From: an uncultured Granulosicoccaceae bacterium
GTDB lineage: Bacteria; Pseudomonadota; Gammaproteobacteria; Granulosicoccales; Granulosicoccaceae
Length of the DNA: 35,555 bases
Assembly (NCBI GenBank): GCA_938020525.1
Contig: CALIHW010000161.1
Coordinates: 1 to 35,555, forward strand
Direction of reading: 5' to 3'
In this document: one piece after another, positions 26,844 through 34,297 of the stretch
Layout: each line of letters begins with the position of its first letter
Numbering within the stretch: position 1 is the first letter of the stretch
Notes under the pieces: generated by a model
What the model was told of the DNA's origin: nothing
Databases searched by the model: none
Seen by the model: the letters and a program-made list of their open reading frames with translations, nothing else
Position numbers and translations under genes: made by a program

Positions 26844-27841
26844 GTGAAGTCTGGAAAAAGCTCGTACTTGATAACACGGCCGCAACCGATGCTTACAAAA
26901 TTGAATCTGTACAGTCACTATGGAGCGGGTTCGGTGAAATATTCAGGGTGCAACTTCAACCGGAGTCACTTGGCACCCTCATCGTTAAGCAAGTTCTTCC
27001 TCCTGAGCATGCACATCATCCACGTGGCTGGAATACGGACCGCTCACTGATGCGCAAGCTGCAGTCTTACGATGTTGAATCATACTGGTATCAAAGCTGG
27101 AGCCAACAATGCAATGACAAATGCCGGGTTCCCGCATATATAGCTTCGATAAAGGAAGGCACTAAAAGCTGGATTCTACTGGAGGATCTAGATGCCGCAG
27201 GTTTTAACAAAAGACTCTCTGACCTGACCGTAGAACAGGCCAAGCCCTGCCTCTCCAGGTTGGCCGAATTTCATGCACGCTTCCTTCATGCAGAGCCACA
27301 GGGTTTGTGGCCTGTTGGCACGTACTGGCACCTGGACACACGACCAGATGAGTTTGGAGTGATGCAAGACGGAATGATAAAAGATCTTGCAGTAGACTTA
27401 GATCAATTGTTAAGCAATTGTAGTTACCGCACACTGGTTCACGGAGATGCCAAAGTAGCAAATTTTTGTTTTAGTAATGATGCAACAGAAGTTGCCGCGG
27501 TCGATTTTCAGTATGTAGGTGGTGGCTGTGGAATGAAAGACCTGGCCTATTTCTTTGGCAGTTGTTTTGATGAACATGACTGCGAACGATTTATTCCTGC
27601 TCTGCTCGATTACTACTTTGAACAGCTGACCGGAGCCACGGCAAATCATGTTGACAATGATGCACTGGAGCAGGAGTGGCGTGCATTGTTCGCGCCTGCT
27701 TGGACAGACTTTTATCGATTTTTACTAGGCTGGCTTCCGAAAGACGCAGATATCAATTCAAAAACCCACAAAAAGATCAATAGCTATACTGAAAAGCTTG
27801 CGCAGCAAGCCATAGCACATCCACTACTGAGTTCGAGTTAG
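26840..27841 (+). CDS. Kinase-like protein (EcKinase/choline kinase superfamily)
   Basis: A 333-residue member of the aminoglycoside phosphotransferase/choline kinase fold. The catalytic loop LVHGDAKVANF (about residues 198-208) and the metal-binding VDFQYVGGGCGMKDLAYF soon after match the EcKinase-like group (ecdysteroid kinase/DUF1679), with LIVKQV near 48 as the ATP-contact lysine. Phosphorylation of a small hydroxylated molecule is the family activity; the substrate is unknown. It starts inside the stop of the lipoprotein gene (ATGA), indicating a coupled pair, and ends 13 bases from a convergent lipoprotein gene. Confidence 0.87.
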   Translation: MSEVWKKLVLDNTAATDAYKIESVQSLWSGFGEIFRVQLQPESLGTLIVKQVLPPEHAHHPRGWNTDRSLMRKLQSYDVESYWYQSWSQQCNDKCRVPAYIASIKEGTKSWILLEDLDAAGFNKRLSDLTVEQAKPCLSRLAEFHARFLHAEPQGLWPVGTYWHLDTRPDEFGVMQDGMIKDLAVDLDQLLSNCSYRTLVHGDAKVANFCFSNDATEVAAVDFQYVGGGCGMKDLAYFFGSCFDEHDCERFIPALLDYYFEQLTGATANHVDNDALEQEWRALFAPAWTDFYRFLLGWLPKDADINSKTHKKINSYTEKLAQQAIAHPLLSSS

Positions 27842-27854
27842 GCTCTACGCAGTT

Positions 27855-28904
27855 CTAGCTTGCTGTATCGTCTGCAGAATCGGTGTCTTCGGCCTGCAAT
27901 TCTTCCAGCTGTTCTTCTGACTTATCAAACCACAAGCGAGATACGAAATTATCCTTCGGCCATTGGAGCTCAAATAGCCCAAGCCTGATACCGGTGTGGC
28001 GATCTTTCAATGAAATGAAGATCTCTTCCGCCTTTTCAATATTGCCAAGTTCATGCTGGGCAATTCCCTGACTATACAAGGCGGTGTCGACATAGGTGCT
28101 ATCAGGATGCTCGTTAATCAGGCTTTGAAAATTTTCATAAGCAGTTTGATAATCTCCATGATCAACCATTTGTATATAAGCACGCATATACTTGGCATCA
28201 TCTACCAGGTAACTATCATCATGTTGTCTAAGCAGAGCTTCGAGTAATTGAAGCGAAGCCTGGGTGTCACCTGCATCGCGTTTATCAAGCGCTGTTTTAT
28301 ACAAGCCGAAATCACTCCCGGTACCATACACATCGGCTTCCGCAAGCAACGGTAATTTGATCATTGCCCGTGCCCTGTTGGCGGTAGTAGCCCCGGCTTT
28401 CAGATACTCACGGTATTGATCACTGGCACTAACATAGTCGCCAGCCTCTTCAAAATCGCGAGCGATGTAGTAGAGAGATTCAACACGGTTGGAGCCAACC
28501 CCGACAATGGTGTCGTAGTCAACATTCAGTGCAGCGTTACGCTGACCATTGCCCAGCGGTGAAAACGCCACATCGAATTCGATTTCATCACCCGGCTCAA
28601 GAATTATGCCCTGAGGTAATTCTGCAACGAAATCCTCCATATTTTCCCCAACAATGGAGATATTGTTTATCGGGTAGGTATCTACTCCAATGTTGGACAA
28701 TTTGAATTGCTGTGGCGTGAAGCTGCCAACATCCTGTACACCGTAACGAAAATCAGTTAGGGAAACTCTGAGACCTTCGATTTCGCCTTCCAGAAGCTTT
28801 GCATCGTCCTCTTCACCGCCACCCGAACAGGCGGTTAGAAGAGCAGTAACAACTGCAGCAGTGATAGCACAAGTACGAAAGGTCGATATTATTCTTTTAG
28901 GCAT
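27855..28904 (-). CDS. TPR lipoprotein with ASH-like N-terminal domain
   Basis: A 349-residue lipoprotein: signal with lipobox LTAC (Cys26), then GGGEEDD linker. Residues about 42-130 resemble an immunoglobulin-like ASH/choice-of-anchor domain (FTPQQFKLSNIG, LEPGDEIEFDVAFSPLGNG). From about 140 to 310 come TPR-like helical pairs (YYIARDFEEAGDYVSASDQY, AQHELGNIEKAEEIF). The acidic C-tail ends DSADDTAS. Such proteins usually scaffold envelope complexes; none is identified here. Two TPR-like pairs resemble the YbgF/CpoB arrangement but it is not CpoB. The HAMP membrane protein lies upstream on the same strand, 109 bases away, possibly cotranscribed. Confidence 0.8.
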   Translation of the reverse strand: MPKRIISTFRTCAITAAVVTALLTACSGGGEEDDAKLLEGEIEGLRVSLTDFRYGVQDVGSFTPQQFKLSNIGVDTYPINNISIVGENMEDFVAELPQGIILEPGDEIEFDVAFSPLGNGQRNAALNVDYDTIVGVGSNRVESLYYIARDFEEAGDYVSASDQYREYLKAGATTANRARAMIKLPLLAEADVYGTGSDFGLYKTALDKRDAGDTQASLQLLEALLRQHDDSYLVDDAKYMRAYIQMVDHGDYQTAYENFQSLINEHPDSTYVDTALYSQGIAQHELGNIEKAEEIFISLKDRHTGIRLGLFELQWPKDNFVSRLWFDKSEEQLEELQAEDTDSADDTAS

Positions 28905-29013
28905 GTGGTCAGTTACCGTACCAATCCGTTGTTAAACCTGACATGCTCCGGTCTGTACCCAGGTCACACCGTATGGGCACAGAAAGCAGGTTCCGTGACG
29001 GAAAATATGTCTA

Positions 29014-29616
29014 CTAATTCGCAGCGTTGGTAGTCTTAAAGAAGTTCAGCACATTACTGCAATCTTCCAGCGACTCTGAAATCTTGTCCGCGTTTGCGGC
29101 TTCCTGCTGCAGCTGTTGCACTGTTGCTACCTGCCCTTTCGCCTCAGCAATTTGACTATTGATACTGTTAACAGCCTCCTGCAAAGCGTCGGACACATCG
29201 CCAAACTCTTTGTTGTCTTCAGCACGCAGACGAACATTGAGGTTACCCTGGCCTATTTCGCGCAGCGCACGTTTAACTGCCAGAATTGGCGCGCCCAGCT
29301 TGCGGATGATGTACATACTGATCAATGTGGTCACCACCACGTTGACCACGAGCATCATTACGATCCAGCGTCCCAGAACGCTTCCCAAACTCGGAATCTG
29401 CTCATTCAGCATGTTCATGTCTTCAGAGACGAACAGCATCGGTGAATTACCAGCCACGAGCTGACCAAGCATCTGGTTATACATCAGGGCCAGCATCACA
29501 GTCGTGATGACCAGATACAGCGTTGCGAAAGCGATCACACGGCGAATTTCGCGCGCCTGAAAAGTTTTGTCTTTAAGTATCGCTAAAAGGAAGAACGAAT
29601 CGGATGACCGGGCCAT
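29014..29616 (-). CDS. HAMP-domain membrane protein without output domain
   Basis: A 200-residue inner-membrane protein: TM1 at about 26-46 (VIAFATLYLVITTVMLALMY), a short periplasmic part of about 35 residues, TM2 at about 84-104, then HAMP at about 105-155 (KLGAPILAVKRALREIGQGNLNV with EFGDVSDALQEAVNSI), and a short coiled coil to the end. Methyl-accepting chemotaxis receptors and sensor kinases carry such HAMP modules, but here no receiver, kinase or MCP signalling domain follows; the C-terminal helix (AKGQVATVQQLQQEAANAD) is too short. It may pass a signal by protein contact or be the remainder of a longer receptor. It starts 93 bases from the 3' end of tRNA-Sec. Confidence 0.83.
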   Translation of the reverse strand: MARSSDSFFLLAILKDKTFQAREIRRVIAFATLYLVITTVMLALMYNQMLGQLVAGNSPMLFVSEDMNMLNEQIPSLGSVLGRWIVMMLVVNVVVTTLISMYIIRKLGAPILAVKRALREIGQGNLNVRLRAEDNKEFGDVSDALQEAVNSINSQIAEAKGQVATVQQLQQEAANADKISESLEDCSNVLNFFKTTNAAN

Positions 29617-29708
29617 AGTTGACTCTCATGTTGAAACCAGTGGCTATCACTTATTCTTCGACATACAGGCAGACAACTTGACCGGAATTTACGAAAACAG
29701 GTCAGCAA

Positions 29709-29804
29709 TGGCGGAAGAACGTGGGAGTCGAACCCACCAGACACGTCTGACGCGTCTCATCGGATTTGAAATCCGCGCCCGTCACCGGATCGGGACGTTC
29801 TTCC
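29709..29804 (-). tRNA. selC: tRNA-Sec (anticodon UCA), 3' CCA encoded
   Basis: A 96-base gene read on the minus strand. Visible parts: an 8-pair acceptor stem GGAAGAAC/GTTCTTCC, a D arm CCCG...CGGG, an anticodon loop with TCA at 29769-29767, a long extra arm AGACGCG/CGTGTCT, a T arm GTGGG-TTCGACT-CCCAC, and an encoded GCCA end. The 8-pair acceptor and long extra arm are the marks of selenocysteine tRNA, which reads UGA with SelA, SelB and SelD. These are not in the window. The -10-like TATAGT (29823-29818) is placed for a short 5' leader. Sequence clearly resembles E. coli selC. Confidence 0.95.
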
Positions 29805-29817
29805 GGAAGTGGACCAC

Positions 29818-29823
29818 ACTATA
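29818..29823 (-). promoter_or_regulatory. -10-like element for tRNA-Sec
   Basis: TATAGT on the minus strand ends 13 bases before the mature tRNA 5' end. The -35 box is not clear: several TTGTCA/TTGACA-like hexamers lie upstream, but none at an ideal 17-base distance. Confidence 0.35.
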
Positions 29824-29954
29824 ACCTGCACTGACAAAAAATGCGTCATTGTTCTTGTCAAAAATGGCCACAAGTGGACCATGAATCAAGCCCACAAGTT
29901 CAAAGCCATTAGAGACAGATCACAGGTTCAGGTCATGGACGCAAGCCAGGTATT

Positions 29955-31154
29955 TCAGGCCACAGACTCCAACATGCGCTGGTAAATCTCTGCATCGGTT
30001 GCCCCTTCACAACCGAGAACCAGTACTCTTGCGTTAGTGTAGTCATGTTGTGCGGCGGTAGCGCTCGCCAAAAAAGCCAGAACACCGGGTACTGCACACT
30101 CTCCAGCCTCTATTGCGTGCTCAGCCATCTCGCCATCCGCAAATAACCTCATGGCTGACGCGACCTGATCATCGGAAATAGTCATCACCTGGTCACAACA
30201 GCCAGACAAGATTTGCCAGGCAAGCAGAGACATCTCACCGCAGGATAAGCCTGCCATTACCGTCTCTTTAGTGATTTCTACTGTTGCAGGTGACTGCTGC
30301 ACGAAACTTTGCAAAATACAGTCTGAATACTGTGACTCTACAACGGTGATGTGGGGTCTGTCTGCGCCATATTCCATCCACAACCTTGCAGCAATTGCCG
30401 CGGCCAGACCGCCGACACCTGCCTGCAGAAAAACATGTGTTGGCGGCGCATCAATCTGATGGATGACCTCACTGGCAAGTACGGTATAACCTGCCATAAC
30501 ATCAGACGGAATCTCTGTATAACCTTCATATGAAGTATCAGAGATCATCTGCCAGTTGTTTTCCTGTGCTTCTTTCGCACAGAGTCTGACAGATTCATCG
30601 TAGTCACCGTCGATACGAACTACCTCGGCACCGAGTGATGCCATCGCCGCTTCGCGGCCCTGACTGACCTCAGCATGTATGTATATTCGACACGGGCAAC
30701 CGGCATTCATTGCCCCCCAGGCCACTGATCGACCATGGTTACCATCAGTGGCGGTAACAACCGTTAAAGATGATGCAAAGTCTTTGATGCTGCCCTGTCT
30801 TATGTCACCAAGGGCTACCTTCTTACCTTGTTGTTTAAGATACTCTGCAGCAACATACTTAAGCACTGCATAAGCACCGCCAAGTGCTTTAAAACTGCCC
30901 AGATCGAATCGGGTTGATTCATCTTTATAGTAAATCGCACTACAACCCAGATGAGATTCCAACTTACTCAATCGGTGAAGCTGCGTTTGCTGATACTCCG
31001 GCCAGGAACTAACCTCGCGGTAGGCATCACTCGCAGCAGCCTCTGAAATCACACGATCAGCTGCCTCCGAATAAGGCACGCGTGACGGCTCTACATCAAG
31101 CTGTTTGATCCACTGTACGCCGTTTGGAAATCGTGACTGGATATCTGTTTTCAT
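29955..31154 (-). CDS. dpaL: Diaminopropionate ammonia-lyase (DpaL/YgeX-type)
   Basis: A 399-residue fold-type II PLP enzyme that breaks 2,3-diaminopropionate to pyruvate and two ammonia. The cofactor Lys89 is in FDLGSFKALGGAYAV, preceded by YYKDESTR, and the glycine-rich phosphate-binding loop is QAGVGGLAA; TATDGNHGRSVAWGA binds the substrate carboxylate and PLP. Length equals the E. coli YgeX protein, and the N-terminus (an about 25-residue lead then PYSEAADRVIS) fits. ATG 31154 has no strong ribosome-binding site. A DUF2470 gene lies 40 bases upstream in the same direction, so they are probably cotranscribed. Confidence 0.92.
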   Translation of the reverse strand: MKTDIQSRFPNGVQWIKQLDVEPSRVPYSEAADRVISEAAASDAYREVSSWPEYQQTQLHRLSKLESHLGCSAIYYKDESTRFDLGSFKALGGAYAVLKYVAAEYLKQQGKKVALGDIRQGSIKDFASSLTVVTATDGNHGRSVAWGAMNAGCPCRIYIHAEVSQGREAAMASLGAEVVRIDGDYDESVRLCAKEAQENNWQMISDTSYEGYTEIPSDVMAGYTVLASEVIHQIDAPPTHVFLQAGVGGLAAAIAARLWMEYGADRPHITVVESQYSDCILQSFVQQSPATVEITKETVMAGLSCGEMSLLAWQILSGCCDQVMTISDDQVASAMRLFADGEMAEHAIEAGECAVPGVLAFLASATAAQHDYTNARVLVLGCEGATDAEIYQRMLESVA

Positions 31155-31194
31155 TGTTCGCTCTAAAGTAAACAGTCACGCCAGACTTTCTGAC

Positions 31195-31497
31195 TTACTG
31201 TCGTGCAAGTTTTACCATCGTAACCAAAGCGCCACGTGCACCCGTCTCATTCTTCAGGCTTTTGCCTATGGTCTGTTCAAAGGTGATACGCGTCTGTGCC
31301 TTCTCTGCACCCATCTTATACGTCAGACAGATACCATCAGTATCTATATCCGTCATGTGCAGATCATCGATTGTGTCTGGGTCAATACTGGTAAAAGCTT
31401 TGACATAGAGCTGTAGCGCATCAGCATGGTCTTCATTCATATGATCGACAATACCTTTGACGGATTCAGCATCAAAGCCTGACGAATCTCGGTTCAT
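31195..31497 (-). CDS. DUF2470 (HugZ C-terminal-like) protein
   Basis: A 100-residue protein made of one DUF2470 domain: VDHMNEDHADALQLY near residue 17 is the family signature, with DIDTDGICLTY and ITFEQTI. This domain forms the C-terminal half of HugZ-type heme oxygenases, with the pyridoxamine-oxidase-like half missing here, so it is a stand-alone version. HMNEDHAD supplies His residues that could bind heme or metal. Role unknown. ATG 31497 follows GAGATAAAG. The gene lies directly upstream of dpaL, and its promoter faces an aldehyde dehydrogenase relic. Confidence 0.88.
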   Translation of the reverse strand: MNRDSSGFDAESVKGIVDHMNEDHADALQLYVKAFTSIDPDTIDDLHMTDIDTDGICLTYKMGAEKAQTRITFEQTIGKSLKNETGARGALVTMVKLARQ

Positions 31498-31614
31498 CTT
31501 TATCTCATTTCTTCACCTGATCGATGGCCAATACAGTATTCTTGTCGACACACAGAATCCACTGTTCCTGAACACCCAATTAGTCAACTGCCCGTCCCGG
31601 GCATAGAGAATAAT
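31498..31614. other. Promoter region of DUF2470-dpaL, short
   Basis: 117 bases ahead of the DUF2470 gene, reading on its left from the aldehyde dehydrogenase fragment start. No clear promoter hexamers were found by eye. Confidence 0.35.
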
Positions 31615-31740
31615 ATGCTTTCCAAACGCCAGTTTTATATTGACGGTGCCTGGGTTGATCCATCCAGAGGGGTCGATCCGTCCACGCCCAATAATCACGA
31701 AGTAATCAACCCTTCTACAGAAGAGACCTTTGCGGATTAA
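31615..31740 (+). pseudogene. Aldehyde dehydrogenase remnant, N-terminal 41 codons
   Basis: ATG 31615 opens 41 codons ending TAA at 31740: MLSKRQFYIDGAWVDPSRG, then HEVINPSTEETFAD. The pattern FYIDGAWV...EVINPSTEE is the N-terminus of the NAD(P)-aldehyde dehydrogenase superfamily, whose proteins are about 480 residues. The match stops just before the family would continue with FATI-type residues and no frame carries it on. The matching C-terminal remnant lies 111 bases away on the opposite strand, so the gene was broken by rearrangement and then deleted. Confidence 0.78.
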
Positions 31741-31850
31741 CAAACTACCTGCAAACCGGTGATTCTGAACGGGCTAATCGAATTGCTAGGCATGGTAGCG
31801 GTTAATGGTTCCATATGGGATCTTCTCTTGTCTAAATTCTTGACACAGCC

Positions 31851-31990
31851 TTAAACTTCCAGAAACTCCTCTAATCCCCAGACACTACCTTCACGACCGT
31901 TACCGGATTGCTTATATCCACCAAAAGGCGAACGTGCACCAAGGGCAGGAAAAAGTGGGCGAAGATACGAACGTGTGCAATGGTGTTCCA
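31851..31990 (-). pseudogene. Aldehyde dehydrogenase remnant, C-terminal end
   Basis: Reading the minus strand toward the TAA at 31853-31851, the translation ends [16 protein letters not shown] then [23 protein letters not shown] and GLEEFLEV are the conserved C-terminal tail of aldehyde dehydrogenases. Upstream (31950-31990) the frame decays and no further family motifs show, so the left border is approximate. It faces the N-terminal remnant at 31615-31740, opposite in direction. Confidence 0.75.
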
Positions 31991-32038
31991 AAAATCTTTT
32001 TCCGGGCTGTTATGGGACACTCAGTTAGCCCTGGCCAC

Positions 32039-32072
32039 TAGACATAAATATGTCTAGACACTATAATGTCTA
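32039..32072 (+). promoter_or_regulatory. Promoter and doubled operator of the toxin-antitoxin pair
   Basis: TAGACA at 32039-32044 and TATAAT at 32062-32067 are separated by 17 bases, a nearly ideal sigma-70 promoter. The same stretch holds two TAGACA-N6-TGTCTA dyads (32039-32056 and 32055-32072), offset by exactly 16 bases and overlapping by two. The second is centred on the -10 box, so a bound repressor should block it. The XRE-type antitoxin is the natural ligand by analogy to other type II pairs. Confidence 0.8.
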
Positions 32073-32074
32073 TT

Positions 32075-32359
32075 ATGTGGCGAATAATCACTTCTAAACG
32101 TGTTGAAAAAAAGCTCCGAAAGTTACCGCCACAGACCAAGCGAAAATACCAGGTTTGGTTGGAAATCGTTGAAACCGGAGGCCCTCAGAATCTTCGCAAT
32201 ATCCCTGGTTTTAATGATGAAGCTTTACAGGGGGCACTCAAAGGCAGTCGATCATCAAGACTCGATCTAAGTACGCGCCTGATATACACGGTTCATCAGA
32301 ACATTGTGACAGTGAACATCGAGGACGTTACTGCTCAACACGACTACAGGAAAAAATGA
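32075..32359 (+). CDS. RelE/HigB-like toxin of a type II toxin-antitoxin pair
   Basis: A 94-residue protein from ATG 32075. It begins WRIITSKRVEKKLRKLPPQTKRKYQVWLEI, the two-helix start of the RelE/ParE superfamily, and carries KGSRSSRLDLSTRLIYTVH and the C-terminal strand VTVNIEDVTAQHDY. The RelE fold cleaves ribosome-bound mRNA, or as ParE blocks gyrase; the R and K content with RLIYTVH favours the HigB/RelE mRNA-interferase side. An ATG at 32066 would overlap the -10 box, so I use 32075, which lies almost exactly at the predicted transcription start: the mRNA may be leaderless. The antitoxin gene overlaps by 4 bases (ATGATG), toxin first as in higBA. Confidence 0.85.
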   Translation: MWRIITSKRVEKKLRKLPPQTKRKYQVWLEIVETGGPQNLRNIPGFNDEALQGALKGSRSSRLDLSTRLIYTVHQNIVTVNIEDVTAQHDYRKK

Positions 32360-32871
32360 TGCAAACACAAAAAATTGAAGACGACGACTGGGTAGCTGCA
32401 CCGAACGTAATGATCCTGACTCCCGGTGAAATGCTCAAAGAACTCAGAGAGTTGCATGGGTTATCCCAGCTCCAGCTATCAGCCATGAGCGGTATTGAAC
32501 AAACCCATATTTCTGCCATAGAAAATGGCCGGTCAGAGCTGGGGAAAGATCGTGCGATTACCCTGGCTGATGCGCTTCAGGTACGACCTGAAGTATTGCT
32601 GTTTTCAGCATCCAAATTCAGGGATGAATACAAACTATTTATTGCTGAGTTATTGAATCGTCGGGAGACCATCGGGCATGGTGATCAACAGAGAACGCAA
32701 GCCGCTGTCAAATTCGATCAGGTACTGGAAGCAGCCGCTGAATCCGGAATTCGACCAGATGATATTCAGAAAATCGTCAAGTATGTGTTCGAGCCCCGAT
32801 ACATCGCACATAGTGGATCGAACGGTGTTGTCACCATCGATGAGACTTTCGCCTCAAAGTATCGGCAATAG
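32356..32871 (+). CDS. XRE-family antitoxin (HigA-like)
   Basis: A 171-residue DNA-binding protein. Residues about 24-85 form an XRE/Cro helix-turn-helix (MLKELRELHGLSQLQLSAMS, IEQTHISAIENGRSELGK, ITLADALQV). The C-terminal 85 residues are larger than in typical HigA (about 100 residues total) and hold a helical RDEYKLFIAELLNRRET stretch plus a short tail; I recognise no domain there. It should neutralise the toxin and repress the shared promoter. The start overlaps the toxin stop by 4 bases; ATGATG offers two starts three bases apart. Confidence 0.85.
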   Translation: MMQTQKIEDDDWVAAPNVMILTPGEMLKELRELHGLSQLQLSAMSGIEQTHISAIENGRSELGKDRAITLADALQVRPEVLLFSASKFRDEYKLFIAELLNRRETIGHGDQQRTQAAVKFDQVLEAAAESGIRPDDIQKIVKYVFEPRYIAHSGSNGVVTIDETFASKYRQ

Positions 32872-33048
32872 CGTATTGTGAAAAAAATGAAGAACTAACT
32901 AACAGGGTGTCGCAAAATAGCATTGTGGAGTATCTTGCCGACTCGCAGATCATTCTTAGCGCGAAGAGCAAAATTTATACGACCTTAAATGTGAAAGAGA
33001 AAGGATTTACGGTATACGCTTACGCTACAGTCTAAGATAGTGTTTACC

Positions 33049-34095
33049 TTAAGACGGAAAAACCACCAGGTGATCAACTTTAAGCCTGACACCAAACTTC
33101 TCACCAATTTGATGATCATGGTGTGACGGAGCGAGACAGGCTATCCGGGTATTGCCGGCCATACGCAAGGTATAAAGATGATCGGCGCCGCGAAAGTTCT
33201 TTGCAACTACAGTCGCCTTATTGGGGCTGTTGTCATCATGAATAACATCGTCAGGACGCACCAGCAGATCAACAAGCTCACCTTCTTTGTAATCATCGTT
33301 CAACATTTCACCGTGTACAAGGCCGAACTCGGTCAGAACCTGACCATCCCCCACTGTGTTTCCACAGACAAATACACCTTCGCCAATAAAATCAGCTACG
33401 AACCTGTCTGCGGGTCTGTGATATAGATTGTAAGCACTGTCCCACTGTTTTAATCGACCATCAGCGATAACACCAATGTGATCGGCAATGGCAAAAGACT
33501 CATGCTGATCATGCGTCACCAGAATACCGGTAATGCCATCGTACTTTAAAATTTCACGAACATCTTCTGCGAGTTTTACCCGAAGTTCCGAGTCCTGGCT
33601 GCTAAACGGTTCATCCATCAAAAGAATAGGCGGCCTGGGTGCGATGGCACGGATCAGCGCAACCCTTTGTTGCTGACCACCAGATAACTGATGCGGATAA
33701 CTGTCTTTATACTCCTGCATTGACACCAGTCTTAATAACTCATCAACACGCTGTTTGATATCAGACCGGCTCTGACCCTTCAAGCCGAATGCAATGTTCT
33801 GTTTTACCGATAGATGCGGAAACAATGCAGAGTCCTGAAACACCATACCAACACGTCTTGCCTCTGGCGGCAATTGCATAGAAGCGTTGGAAACCTCTTT
33901 ATCTGCCAGCAGGATCTTGCCAGACGCGGGTGCTAGAAACCCGGCAATCGCATTCAGAATCGTAGTTTTGCCACAGCCGCTCGGGCCGAGCAAACAACCA
34001 ATTTCACCATGCTGAAGGTGAAAACTGACATCACTGACAATGCGTTGCCCACCCAGATCAACACAGAGATTTTCAACACACAGCTGCTGGCTCAT
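33049..34095 (-). CDS. ABC transporter ATP-binding protein, ferric iron (FbpC-like)
   Basis: A 348-residue nucleotide-binding subunit. Visible: Walker A GPSGCGKT at 37-44, Q-loop FQDSALFPHLSV near 86-97, signature LSGGQQQR at 137-144, Walker B ILLMDEP at 157-163, and H-loop THDQHES near 194. The D-loop reads SSQDSE where SALD is usual. A C-terminal TOBE-like domain (about 245-345) is the mark of the iron/sulfate/spermidine importer class. With the divergent substrate-binding protein it should drive Fe(III) uptake, but the usual FbpB permease is missing. ATG 34095 follows GGAGG 9 bases away. Confidence 0.9.
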   Translation of the reverse strand: MSQQLCVENLCVDLGGQRIVSDVSFHLQHGEIGCLLGPSGCGKTTILNAIAGFLAPASGKILLADKEVSNASMQLPPEARRVGMVFQDSALFPHLSVKQNIAFGLKGQSRSDIKQRVDELLRLVSMQEYKDSYPHQLSGGQQQRVALIRAIAPRPPILLMDEPFSSQDSELRVKLAEDVREILKYDGITGILVTHDQHESFAIADHIGVIADGRLKQWDSAYNLYHRPADRFVADFIGEGVFVCGNTVGDGQVLTEFGLVHGEMLNDDYKEGELVDLLVRPDDVIHDDNSPNKATVVAKNFRGADHLYTLRMAGNTRIACLAPSHHDHQIGEKFGVRLKVDHLVVFPS

Positions 34096-34188
34096 TCGCC
34101 ACTACCTCCAGCACCGACAAGTGCACTTTGACGCAGTTACTTAGATGACAATTCATCTCCGCATCGATAACAGGCATAATTTTATTGT

Positions 34189-34238
34189 AAATGATAATTG
34201 TTCGCATTATCATTTGACTGCCTTAATGAGAATTATTT
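34189..34238. promoter_or_regulatory. Fur-type binding sites between fbpC-like and fbpA-like genes
   Basis: AAATGATAAT at 34189-34198 and ATTATCATTT at 34206-34215 form perfect 10-base arms around a 7-base spacer, close to the overlapping heptamer arrangement of Fur sites (TGATAAT...ATTATCA). A second, weaker TAATGAGAATTATTT (34224-34238) follows. Both lie in the shared 202-base divergent region, so iron repression of both genes is likely. Established knowledge: Fur represses ferric importers when iron is plentiful. Confidence 0.85.
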
Positions 34239-34297
34239 ACAAAGTCTCGCACAACAGCTGCGCTTCTTAAAGTGCGATTATCCACAAGGATCGAATA

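Noticed and set aside
29617..29804. tRNA-Sec as an integration site for a genomic island
   Set aside because: No direct repeat of the tRNA 3' end and no integrase are visible within the window; the genes after it are housekeeping-like.
29567..29824. Plus-strand open frame covering the tRNA
   Set aside because: It is the antisense translation of tRNA-Sec and flanking DNA; the tRNA structure explains the sequence.
31513..31743. Minus-strand open frame of 76 codons over the aldehyde dehydrogenase N-terminal fragment
   Set aside because: Antisense shadow of the fragment; no ribosome-binding site or domain.
32872..33048. Insertion sequence end suggested by GGGTGTCGCAAAA
   Set aside because: No matching inverted end or transposase remnant nearby; a single short similarity is not enough.
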